This document shows positions 1-13,000 of a stretch of DNA of 64,000 bases, piece after piece. The notes beneath the pieces are model-generated. The model made no database searches. It had not been told where the DNA came from and worked only from the letters and a program-made list of their open reading frames with translations. The stretch is from Periplaneta americana (Eukaryota > Arthropoda > Insecta > Blattodea > Blattidae): positions 15,393,708-15,457,707 of the forward strand of contig NC_091120.1 in NCBI RefSeq assembly GCF_040183065.1, given 5' to 3'. Numbering within the stretch: the first letter of the stretch is position 1; every line of letters starts with the position of its first letter. The position numbers and the translations under genes were made by a program.

Positions 1-738
1 TGTTACGTGCTGTCTCTTCTCACTTTATAGATCTCTTGGATATGAAACAACAAGTTTTGATGGTGAAATCATTGCAATAAGTGAAAGTCTCAGGAATCTT
101 CTATGCCACATCAATAAATTTAAGAATGCAGTTATATTGTCAGACTCCAAAGCAGCTATTCTATCAATAGTCTCTAAACACACACCTTCATCTCAAACAG
201 CAGAAATAACTAAAATGCTCTCTCAATTAATATCACTCAATAAAATAATTGTATTCCAATGGATACCATCCCATTGTGGTATCCTGGGAAACGAGAATGC
301 GGATGCATTAGCAAAGAAGGGCAGCACTGCTACTTACAGATCTGTTACTAAATCTACATATTACCCTGTGAAAAGATTTATTAAATCTACATACTTACAC
401 TTCAACAAACAAAACTTGATAACACAATCCCAAGGGAAAAAATGGAACTCTCTGCATCGTAATCCACAGTTAATTCCCGATTTACCACGCAAATCGTCTG
501 TAGCTGCATTTAGATTGGCAACAGGCCATGATTGTTTGGCCAAACATCTGCATAGAATTGGAATATATCAGTCCCCTAACTGCCCATTGTGCAACTCAAA
601 CCAAGAAGTGGATTCGGAACACCTCAAAATCTGTGCTTCAGTGGCTGGCCATGATAATATCTTTGAAAAATATTGGAGTGAAAGAGGTCAAATGACTTTA
701 TTGTCAAACGCCTGGCATTAGAAAACAACAACAACAAC
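1..738 (+). mobile_element. I-type LINE with RNase H, 3' part (copy A)
   Basis: The reading frame 1-721 carries the RNase H core: LSDSKAAI, WIPSHCGILGNENADALAKK. A C-terminal FRLATGHDCLAKHLHRIG and a Cys/His cluster CPLCNSNQEVDSEHLKIC follow. The stop TAG at 719-721 is followed directly by an AAC-rich tail. The 5' part lies outside the window. C-terminal RNase H domains of this kind are typical of the I superfamily of LINEs. Confidence 0.85.
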
Positions 739-893
739 AGTTGTCAGTGAGGTCGTGTTACACCCTGTATATTACTCGTACTGAACTCTAAAATCAGCTG
801 TAGTAGTTAGCTGCGCATTACTGATCTGAACTCTATTAAGGGATGTAGCACAATTATTCTCGTTTTGAAATCTATTCTCATTCCATTTTTCAG

Positions 894-1068
894 ATCTGGG
901 TCTGCTAAGAAAGACAGAGAGAACTTCCTTAGGGAACGCGAACGTTTATTGCATGAGATAGTGATCCTACGAGAGAGACTTTCTAATGCAGTGACTTTAC
1001 AAGAAGACTTGGAGAAGAAACTTTCTGTTGCAGAACAGAAGTGTAATGACCTGACACAAGAGTTGGAG
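894..1068 (+). CDS. CFAP58: CFAP58 exon (first in window)
   Basis: The acceptor is the cag ending at 893 and the donor is gtatta at 1069. The exon enters with two bases of a split codon supplied by an upstream exon, so the gene starts before this window. It reads SGSAKKDRENFLRERERLL and continues as a heptad-rich coiled coil ending NDLTQELE. Confidence 0.88.
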
Positions 1069-4000
1069 GTATTATGAATATCAGCAGTTATTCTGGAATA
1101 TTTTTTCAACATTACAATAATGAAACATTCATATTCCATCATCCATTAAGTAGCAAGGCTTTATTGCAGTAACATATACTTTGCAAAGAAGTACTTTACA
1201 TGATCCCACTCCGCCATGGAGGAGGGAGTCCTGAGTTCTGAAGATGGCCAAAAGTGGACTGAGGTAAATTAGCAACTTAGTTTTACATTAACACAGGCAA
1301 GTTGTTTCTATCAACTCTTACGTAACGATGGTAATTTACTATTTTAATATATCCTGCTTTGTAGAAATTAGGCTCTACATATACTTTTTCTACAGACGTG
1401 GATAAATTATTAGACTAAAACATTTTTCTTGGAAATACAATATAATTCGTCGTATCAACTATCAGTGTAATTCACAGTCTCTATTGTTGTAAATATGATT
1501 GTTTTACATCTTCTGGTATATTTTTCCAATGGTTAAGTATATTTTATTTGGCTGTGTTGGTACTACTGGTGTTTTAATTATATACTGCAGAAGATATTCA
1601 ACAGTCTGTTCTTCCATGGCCTGCAAGAAGACCGGACATGAAGGAAATTGAAAATCTGTGATCTATACTGAAGAAGAAAGTGAACAAAAAGAGGCTTACA
1701 ACAAAACATGGACTCATTTAAGTACTGTCTGATATATGGCTAAATAATGCTGATATTCTAAGAAAGTGTCAAACTTCGGTTTCTAGCATCCCTGACAAAA
1801 TAAAGGTGTTAATAAAGAATAAGGGAATGTTCACAAGATATTAATAACCTTCAGACTCTATTTTCTGTTCATTATTTCTGTGCAAAATACATTTTTGTTC
1901 ATTATTTCTGCCGATAAATACAGCTTTGTTGCACATATAATTAATTTAGTCTCTTAATTTGTCCACGTCTGTATGTATTTGTAGAAGTAATCTTTACAAT
2001 GTTGTATTTCATGGGTGTTTACCAAACTGTTTTGAAATGGCCCTTTTTCTATCAGTGAAAAGTGTAAGAGTGGAGGTGAGTAGTAATAATGTTAGTGGTG
2101 TGACGCAAGTTAGCATCTGTCCTGGTGCAGACCTCAGTTGAGTTGTCTGCATCCAGAAGGTTTGGTAATCACAGTGTCTGAATGAGCACTTAAAACTTTA
2201 TTCTTCTTATTTAATAAAATAATGTAATAAATTATGAATTTTTTGCAGAATCAAAGAAATGAAGCAAACAAGGAACTACGTGCTAAAGAGCAGCTGGAGC
2301 AAGAAATGAAGGACGTGAATACTGAACTACACAGCAAAAACACAGAGCTCACAGAAGTCCAAAATGAACTCATTGAAACATATAAGAATATACGAAAACT
2401 GGAAATAAACGTTAAAGACTTTAAGGTGGGGAATACTTAATGGGCATGATTATGACTTTAAGCTTCAATTATCAAACTACACATTATAAAACAAAATTTG
2501 AGATTCGATTTTTCAGTCATAAACCACTTTGTGTGACACGTGTATAAATCTTAAATTAGAAATTTTATTTTTATTTTATTACATCTTTGAACAGACCCAG
2601 ACACAAAATTTGGGCTGGCTCTTGAACATCCTTACAGAGCGTGATTCACAATGTTTTCTGTCAGTATAACATTGTACCTGGACCATCGATCATTAGCAGA
2701 TTGACATGACGCACAGAGGAGAGGGTTTCTGTCAGTGGTGGTTCCTCGGGGGAGGGAAGGGAGGAACGTCCTCACATTTTTCTTCTTTTGAAAGTAAAAA
2801 GGTAAAGGTATCCCCGTAACATGCCATGAAGGCACTTGGGGGGCATGGAGGCAGAGCCCCATGCTTTCCATGACCTCGGCACTAGAATGAGGTGGTGTGG
2901 TCGGCACCACGCTCTGACCGCCTTTTACCCCTGGGAAAGACCCGGTACTCAATTTTATAGGAGGCTGAGTGAACCTCGGGGCCGTTCTGAAAGTTTGGCA
3001 ACGAGAAAAAATCCTGTCACCACCTGGGATCGAACCCCGGACCTTCCAGTCCGTAGCCAGCTGCTCTACCAACTGAGCTACCCGGCCGCCCTTTTGAAAG
3101 TAAATACCAATATGCTTTGAATATATGCTTTGAAATTCGAGGAAGATCCGATAATTTTTAAGTTCACAGCTATAAGAAAATCTCGGTTGATCGAGTTTTA
3201 ACTACGTGCACTCGTGTGCTACTAGAAAACTGTGAGAAGGATGCGAGATTGTTTGTGTGGAGGAAAGTCAATCCATTCTTCCTTTACTGCAGTTAACACA
3301 CATAGACAACAGCATGCTAGCGGCCAAAGAAAGAAGCAGAGTTTTAAAGCAAGTAAATGAACGAAGAGGGAGGAGATCCTCCTCTGAATCAGTCATGGGC
3401 GGGAAATAGAAACCTACTGGTCTTGCAGCAAGCTCGCTACCGCTGCCATCTAATGATGCTGCATTTAACCAGAGTCCGGAATTTTGTTCATTGCAATATT
3501 ATATTCTGAAATTTCATACTGATATTTCATTATTAGAGATCCAGCGCAGTTTGCAATGTCTTGGTAGTAAATCAGCATTTCAATAACTGGAGTGATTCTG
3601 ACGGGCATCTCTTAAGAACAAAGCAACGAGCATGCACAGTATATAATAACTGGAACTTGGAAAATTTAAGTGGCCCAAATTTTATTTCTGAGTCTGTACA
3701 ATGACAGAAATAAATTATAAAATAGAGTAGCGTGCCTGCCAGCAAAAACGTCCTTTTGTTACCAGCATAAAGAATCATAGTGCTCGTGGTATATTAGGGT
3801 ATTGATTCATTATGAACAAAAGCAAAAGGAGTTACCCTGAAAAAGAGTATATTGAATAATTTCAAGGAAAAATTGTTCTGGGGCCGGGTATCGATCCCAG
3901 GACCCTTCACTTAGTGTGCGAACGCTCTACCGACTGAGCTACCTCAGGAACTATACAGGACACTGTCACAATTTTTCCTTTATATCCATAGAACTCAAAT

Positions 4001-7000
4001 GAGCTGACAAGACGTCAGAACTGAACTATGAGTGCACATAAATGCTGTGTGACTTAAATTGTGGCTTTCTGTTAACATACCTCCAGTAACGAATGTATTA
4101 TTCAAATCTGGCTTTCAGGTAGTAGCTCCCTGTAAAGCAGATTTGAATAATTTCAGGGAAAAAATTGTTCTGGGGCCGGGTATCAATCCCGGGACCCTTC
4201 GCTTAGTGTGCGAATGCTCTACCGACTGAGCTACTGCAGGAACTATACATGACACTGTCACAATTTTTCCTTTATATCCACACAACTGAAATGAGCTGAC
4301 AAGACATCAGAACTCAACTATGAGTGCATACAAATGCTGTGTGACTTAAATTGTTTGATAAGTAGCTACTCCATGTTTGACGATAAAAAGTTTAGTCAAT
4401 TCTATATTGTGTATTTTTACATAAGTTATGTTTGATGAAAAATCCTGTTTTAGTAAAACAGAGTATCAGTTTGTGAATTTTTTCAGCAGCATGCTCCATT
4501 ACTTTGCAGTAATACTACATGCTTGGAATGTGCATTTATATCAGATTAGAATTAGTTTACGTAAGTGTAGTAACATTTTTACAGAATATTGTGTTCGTGT
4601 TTTGAACTATAGTTTGTCAAAGTCTATGGCTTTTATAAATCTTGTGAACAATTTCAAATATTTATTAGTTCATCTTTGGTTGGAGGCCACATTCCTCCTC
4701 TGATAGTAATGTTACTATTATGACCATTGTGCTAAGTATTATAGAGTTAAAAGGTGATTATACTGAATAAACAACAATTTGATTTGGGATACAGTAACTT
4801 TTCCACGTTAGGTTAAAAAATTATAAATATATCTCCTTGTAGAATAAAAAGTACATAAACAGTTTGTATCTTTCCAGGGGCTGAATGATCGCTTACAGAG
4901 AGACGTTGAAAGTCTAACCAGTAAACAGACGAAGTTACAAGTGGAAATGGAAGAGCATGTTGAGACAATTGAAAAATTGACAAGAGAATATTCTGCCAAA
5001 ATTCACGAACTTAAGGTATCTTTGAAACATCGTTACTATATCAGGTTATGCTATATCATCCTCCACAATGCACGCGAGCACACACACACACACACACACT
5101 CTCTCTCTCTCTCTCTCCCTCTCTCTCTCATTAACTCTGTGGTAGCATGTCTGCCTCCAGACTAGCCAGCCCAGATTCGATCCCCGGTGTGGGAGAGGTA
5201 GCGGTGCACAACTTCTAATCACTAGATTGTGCACCAATGCACCTGGTTTAAATCCCAATTCTCGCCACAGTGCAGTGCATATGTCACTGTTGATGGTGAT
5301 TCTTCTGTTGGATGGGGACATTAAGCCTGGCGGCCCCCTTGGTGCTATTCGACAGGAGTAGGCTGTGTGCTGGCACTGGGTTTTTCCTTTTCCCTTCCTC
5401 ATCTTCATCATCTTCATGATCGCTCATTCTCTACACTACACTTACACATACACTCACCCTAGTACACGACATAACTTTCCACAGATACACATCATGTACA
5501 GCATGGTCCTCCAAAGTGGTGTGCAGCTTAAAAATGGGTAGTAGGAATCTGTTGTTGATATAAACAGCTATTCAGTTTGGACGACATTTTGTATGTAAGT
5601 CGTTCTGAATTATAGATTTTGAAGACGAGAAGAAAGGATTGAAATTATTGTTTTTTTTATTTAAATTAGTGGATAATCTATTCTAATTCTCAGTCTTTCA
5701 TATAAATGTGAAGCGTTTCATATTTAATTTTAGGAGAGGAAACTATAGTGTGGAAAGTGCGCACTGAATGAAGGAAATCGTACTTCCAATGCCAGTTCTG
5801 TTGCCAGGAAACTTGTCATTCCGCACTTTCGTAGAAAAAAAGTCTTAATTTGGTGCATAGATTGCACTGGGGGATCACATTTATGAAAGTCGATATTTAT
5901 ATTTAAAAATGTAATTCAACTTCTAGATAATTTGTCACTGTTCAGTTCGCTAATGTGCACTATCTCTTTTGGTAATATTGCTAGGCACAAGAAGAAGAAT
6001 TAGGAAAACTGCGTTCTGAAGCTGCTAAAGTGGGAAAGATGCGGGAGCAATTCATTAAAAAGCTGACAAACTCAGAAAATCAACGTGGAATTCTGGAGAA
6101 AGAAAGAGAAAAATTGAAAGTAGCTCTTGTTCAATTGGAAAAAGATGTGGATGAAGCCAAGCGTCAGGCAGAGAATGACAAAAAGATCTGTGATAGTCTG
6201 CAGAGAGAAAGAGAGATCCTCAACAAAAATATCCTTAAAGCTGCAGGTAGGTGTCATCAGTAATCAATTTGTAATGGGTTACATGGAAATGCACCAAGCA
6301 GACATGACCTATGTAACTTTACTTAAAAATACTGATAATACATAAAGCGAGCGTATTAATAGTTGCCATTCATTCACCCAAACTTTGACACAGTTTTAGT
6401 ATCATGTAGTCTGAATTCCTTTTAGAGGTCAAGATCTGAAGCTGTTTGTATACGATCAGATTTTTGTTCCAATTCAATGTTGTTGTTATCTAATGCCAGG
6501 CGTTTGACAATAAAGTCATTTCACCTCTTGCACTCCAATATTTTTCAAAGATATTATCATGGCCAGCCACTGAAGCACAGATTTTGAGGTGTTCCGAATC
6601 CATTTCTTGGTTTGAGTTGCACAATGGGCAGTTAGGGGACTGATATATTCCAATTCTATGCAGGTGTTTGGCCAAACAATCATGGCCTGTTGCCAATCTA
6701 AATGCAGCTACAGACGATTTTCGTGGTAAATCGGGAATTAACTGTGGATTATGATGCAGAGAGTTCCATTTTTTCCCTTGAGATTGTGTTATCAAATTTT
6801 GTTTGTTGAAGTCTAAGTATGTAGATTTAATAAATATTTTCACAGAGTAAAACGTAGATTTAGTAACAGGTCTGTAAGTAGCAGTGCTGCCCTTCTTTGC
6901 TAAAGCATCCACATTCTCGTTTCCCAGGATTCCACAATGGGATGGTATCCATTGGAATACAATTCTTTTATTGAGTGATATTAATTGAGAGAGCATTTTA

Positions 7001-10000
7001 GTTATTTCTGCTGTTTGAGATGAAGGTGTGTGTTTAGAGACTATTGATAGAATAGCTGCTTTGGAGTCTGAAAATATAACTGCATTCTTAAATTTATTGA
7101 TGTGGCATAGAAGATTCCTGAGACTTTCACCATCAAAACTTGTTGTTCCATATCCAAGAGATCTATAAAGTGAGAAGAGACAGCACGTAACACCTGCACC
7201 TGTTCCAATTCAATAATTTACAAGAAAACTTGTCAAAGATTGATTAATACTGAAAATTATTTGCCAAAGACTGTTTGATATTGCTAAAGATTTGACAAAA
7301 TTTTAAAACATGTGCTTCAAGTTTATTGTAACCAATGGTAAGCCCACCTACCGAATTTTACAATATTTTTTTTTTTATATCTAATGCAGCTTAGAAATTG
7401 ACCAATGGCCATTCTCTTAAAACATACAATAGATACAGTGTGGACACGAACAAAAGTTGAAGTAATAGTGATAAGTAGAGACGAGAATTCCATGCAAATG
7501 TTTGTTTCTATAGGAACATAGGACGTAGCTCGAACTTAATACTTACCCATTTCATTACTTTCTGGTTCCAAATATGTATAGGTACTTTTTCCGTGCATAT
7601 TTGCATGTTTTGGCCTTTTTGTGGATAAAAACATGCATAATGCATATTTAAGCAATTTTTAGCTTAAAAATGCATATAATATACATTATATTCAGTTTAA
7701 ATGCATGTTTTAATGATTTTGAGTGGGCACCTCATTTTCTCGATTTTTATGTCTCTTATTTTAGCTTCAGGAATCACATTTGAAGAAGGAAAAGAAAAAA
7801 AAAAAACTAAATAACAGAAAAAGGTTCATTCAAGTTTGCACCCTTAACTTTTTGCGATGTAGAGAGATCATTCTCTACCTACAAAAACATACTGACTGAC
7901 AAGCGCAGGAATCTCATAGAAACCAATTTAGAAATGTTTTTAGGTTGTTAACTGCGCAAAAAAAAGTTAAGTGAAATAAGACATTTGGAACAAAAATGAA
8001 AGTGCATATTTTAATGTATTTTTCTCTTGATCATGCATGTTTCATAGTTTGATAGTGCATGAATGCATGCATATTTTGGGATTTTAGTCCCCTAACTGCC
8101 CATTGTGCAACTCAAACCAAGAAATGGATTCGGACCATGATAACATCTTTGAAAAATATTGGAGTGCAAGAGGTCAAATAACTTTGTTGTCAAACACCTG
8201 GCATTAGAAAACAACATATTTTGGGATTTTATAGTACATGAAATTCTCGTCTCTAGTGATAAGTAATAACAAAAAAAAAAGTATTAGGAAGAGAGTTTTA
8301 CACGTTTTTCCCAATATCAGTCATAGATGTTTGTGAGGTAGAGTGCAGGACAGTGTTGAAGATGAGAGCTATTCATATCTTCTTGCATATTGCAAAGAGG
8401 ACTGTCGAGAATTCCAGTTCTGTGTAAATGAGAGGTAAGACAGTCGTGACCTGTAACCATCCAGAAGTGTGCAACTGCTCTGTGTCTTAGATTCGTTGGA
8501 GTGTTGTCAGCCATGTTCTTCTATGATTTAGCCTTCATGGAGTCTACTAGTTCTTTATGAAATTTCTGCTTGACTGTTTTTTATGGTTGTGGCTGTGGAG
8601 TGGTATGAAGCATTTCCTGTTGGCTGTTGGATGAGGATTGATGCTCCTTTCTTTGCTAACAGATCTGCCATTTCATTGCCAATAGTACTACAGTGTGCGG
8701 GGATTCATTGAAGAACTATTGTTTTCTGTCATTGGTTAAGTAATTTGAGGAGCAAATTAAGCTTTCAGGAATAACTCCCTGTAAAGTTAATTTGAATAAT
8801 TTCGAGGGAAAAATTGTTCCGGGGCCGGGTATCGAACCCGAACTTTACAGGGAGTTATTCCTGAAAGCTTAATTTGCATAATACACGTCACTGTACGTAA
8901 CAGAAAACCACAATTTAAAGTCACACAGAGTTAGTGTGCACTCAAATGTTGGTTGCTTGACGGTTGTCAGCCCACTTTGAGGTCTGTGGATATAGAGGGA
9001 AAAATTGGATCGGTGTCTGGTAGAGTTCCCGGGTAGCTCAGTGGGAGATCGTTGGTACGTTTAACCAAAAGTCCCGGGTTCGATACCCGGCCCCGGAACA
9101 ATTTTTCCCTCGAAATTATTCAATTTGAGGGGATTTTTGTATTCTTTGATTTCTTTGGAGATAGCTGTTTTGGATGAAGTGATAGCTTGTATTGAGCTTT
9201 TGAGTCTGCCAGAATTACTGCACTATCTGGTATGTGTGGTCGATGCAGTTTCTTTGTGTGCGCGAAGTTTCTTAAACTCAATAATCTTTAACTGTCAAAG
9301 GCTCAAATCGTACATTTCGCTTATATTCGAATGAAAAGTGTAATATAAAAAACATTATGTATATATTTTGTGGGACAGTATTAATGAATAATATTGCCAT
9401 GTTCTTTGTTTTCTTTTCTGGCACTGACTTGTAACCTTACGAGTTTTCATTTTTTTTTTTTTTCCTAATATTTCACTTTTCTTATTTCAGGAGCAGCTCT
9501 TGAACAACAAAAACTTATGAAACTGCAAGATCAAGCGAGGAAAAACTTGGAACAGGAAATTGACACCTTTCAGTTTGAAACAGGGAAGCAGCAAAAGACT
9601 ATATCAAACCTTGAGAAGGAGAAAGACAGGTGACAAAAATAGTCTATTTGGTAGAGAAAATATTGTAACTTTTATTACAAAACAATAATGTAATTCTATG
9701 CTCACACCAATAACAGTCACTTTCTACAATTTAATTCTACTCCCGTCAACAATGGGATTTCCACTCCACACAGTAACACAGTATTCGTTATTGCACTCCA
9801 CAGACGACAATGACAATTTACTTGGATTATTGAGAACAACAATGAACTGTTAACCTTAACTAATGTTCAAGAGCACTATTTACAAATCAGAACTGTCAGT
9901 TCTCAGTTTACAGTTCGTTTGCCTTGGCTAATTTCTTCTAGCTCCGTCACTCGAGTTCACAGTATCTCGAACCCCAGACCTTCAGAGACAGTCCACTGAA

Positions 10001-13000
10001 CTTCGAACTCAGGTCCCCCAACTGCGGTCCACTGCACTCGAACTCGGGGCTTCGGATGCTCACACAGCTGCGGACACACTCAAGTCGAACTCCGGTCTCG
10101 AAGCTGGCTTCACTGCTACACAAGACTGGCTGGCTTGCTGTCCAACGATTACAACGACGACTGCTCAAGTTCACTCGCGTGTCGTAATTTATAACCAAAC
10201 CATAGCTTCGAGAGACTACGATTTCGCGAACAATCTTCAGATACCGAGAGGATGACGCCTATCCAGACTTCTCTGGATTTCCCCCCTCAGTCACCAGCTG
10301 CTTACTTCCCCCTCACCCTTCGTCGCGTCCACGCCTCCACCTTGCGCCCCTTCTTACGTCTGTCTCCTCCAGACCCGAGAGGCCACAACCTTCTTCACCG
10401 CGTTTTCTCGTGCGCCCCCGACCTATGTGGGACTCGATCGACTCCCGACTGTCACAATATGCTCATCTAGTTGTTTCTTCACCTGCCTTAACTATTAAAT
10501 ACTACAGTTAAAAGTAGGCCTATGTTTTTTTAACATTCCATTATGATTTTGAAGCTAGTGAAGTACCTGACAGCTAGTCTGTAATGTAGTGTACTCATGT
10601 AATTCATATTCTGCATTTTCAAGGAATGTTTGTAGGATTTAATTTAATATATTTTATAGCGAAGATAGAATAATAAGAGAGCATCAATTGTTAACAGCAA
10701 GCCGAAGGTTTGACGTGAGCTGAATTCTAACAATTATAATCATCATCATCGTAACAAACAAATCCTATTTTCTACTGAAACAAGAAATTCAGTAACAGCC
10801 AAGTAGCTCAGTGCCAGCATACTGAGCTCAGAAGTGAGGGGGTCCAGGTTTGAAGCAACAAGGGGTTTTTCTGCGGGTACTCCAGTTCCCCTCTGACATC
10901 CCAACAGTTTCTCTATTATCATCATTCATTCATTACAAATGCAATGTGGATCCATCACCTGCGGTGCAGTGTGGATAGTCTCTAAAAAACTAAATGGTGT
11001 TCGCTTCTCAGCACTAGTGACGTCTATGAGCATGCCTGTAGAGTTGGGGCGAATAATGGCAAGTTAAGGGTCCTCCTGCCATTGGACAAAAAAAAAAACT
11101 CTGTTGAATGATTACAAAACCCCCTCAGAAGAATATATTCTTTACTTTCTATCATTGTCTGTCTTCAAGAATTTGGAAATTTGTCTTGTTTCATGCTGAA
11201 ACTACATATTGTGAACTGGAGGGGTTCTGTCATCAGAAATGAGAATATGTTCAAGGCTACAGCACTGTTAAAAAACAAGAAAGATATGATCAGTCCCTAC
11301 TAGTTAGATATAAATTTGGGTGAGGTCGTTTCAGCTCCCAAAAACCTGTTTTGACTTTTGAGCCCTGCTATTGGGGCTGGGGGTAGGGATTAAAAAATAC
11401 ACACAAGTATAAGTTCTTAAAATTCGAGGATATAAAATTTACATTCGGTATTATTATGAAACTATGAGAAGATATGCAAAACACTGTTTACTTCATGCTG
11501 ATGCAAATGGTGAAATTCAGCTTTAAATCAGTATAGTATTATGTAGCAATAATATGATTTCTTATTGTGAATTTTTCTTAAGTAAATTTTGATGTACTGG
11601 TGTTCTAAATATTAAGTTCACCATTTCATATTTGTTATAGATACGTACTTGAAACCAAGGAATTGTCAAATAAAGTACAAGATACATTAGATGAAGTGAA
11701 GTTAAAACAAGTAGCAATTTTCGACTACAAGAAAAAATTAGCAGAGGCAGACACGAAATTGCGAATGCAACAAAACCTCTTCGAAGCAGTCCGAAGTGAT
11801 CGCAATGCTTTCAGCAAGCAGTTGATTGAAGCCCAGGTGAGATACAAGTATGTGTAACTTCTGTTATGAAACCATATCTATACTAATAATAAATCTGTAC
11901 AGTAGCCGAAATTTTTCTGGTAATTTTCGATTTTCCAAAAATAATTGGTCCTAACATATATAATTAACCACCCTGAAACCGAAAATCGCTTTTTTGAAAT
12001 TTTTGTTTGTATGTCTGTCTATCTGTATGTTTGTTACCTTTTCACGCGATAATGGCTGAATGGATTTCGATGAAAATTGGAATATAAATTAAGTTCGTTG
12101 TAACTTAGATTTTAGGCTATATGGCATTCAAAATACATTATTTAAAAGGGGGGTTATAAGGGGGCCTGAATTGAATAAATCGAAATATCTCGCTTATTAT
12201 TGATTTTTGTGAAAAATGTTACATAACAAAAGTTTTTTTAAAAATAATTTGCGATAAGTTTTATTCCCTGAACAATTTTGATAGGACTGATATTTAATGA
12301 GATAAATGAGTTTTAAAATTAAAATAACTGCCATCTAAGGCCGTGTAATGAATTAAAAAACAAATGACTTCGTCTATAAGGGGCCTTGGACAGCAACAAT
12401 CGAAAGCTATGAAAGATAGCCTACAGAGAATGTTTCTGTGTTTGTATGAAGTAATATCGGAAGCTAAATTAACCGATTGGTATAATTAATTATTATTTCA
12501 CCATTGGAAAGTGTAGTTTCTCTAGATGGACATAATGCTATAATGTTATTATAGTAACTTCTGATATAATATAATATAATATAATATAATATGTAATATT
12601 ATATAATATAATTTAAGTTGTTTGAAGGGTTCAGGACCATAGTGGGCCAAACGCCATTTACTGAATACGTAGAAAACAAGGGTTAACATTAATTTATTTC
12701 CATAATTCAATGGAAACCTATAACAAGTAAAATAAAGTATACACATTAAATCTAAATGATGTCAATCTTCATTAAACTATGGTTGCATGTAATAAAAATT
12801 AAGAAACATGTTAAAGGAATTGTCATTGCACCAAATAAGTGTCTCTGGACCGAAATGATCGCATTTTAATTATTTGGATGGAATTTAAATTAAGTAACAT
12901 ATTAAATGATTTATCCTTCTATCAAACACGAATGTTCCCTGGATCAAACGTCCTATTTTAATTATGTAATTACTTTATATTTATTTCTAACGAGTGAAGC

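Noticed and set aside
3010-3090. tRNA-like sequences here and at 3880, 4170, 9030, 10800, 27140, 28640, 33520, 42380, 43865 and 44920 as tRNA genes
   Set aside because: They have A and B boxes but no complete cloverleaf I could fold, they are followed by repeat bodies, and they recur. They are SINE heads.
5046-5417. 123-codon minus frame
   Set aside because: It spans a CA/CT microsatellite and a SINE body and has no domain.
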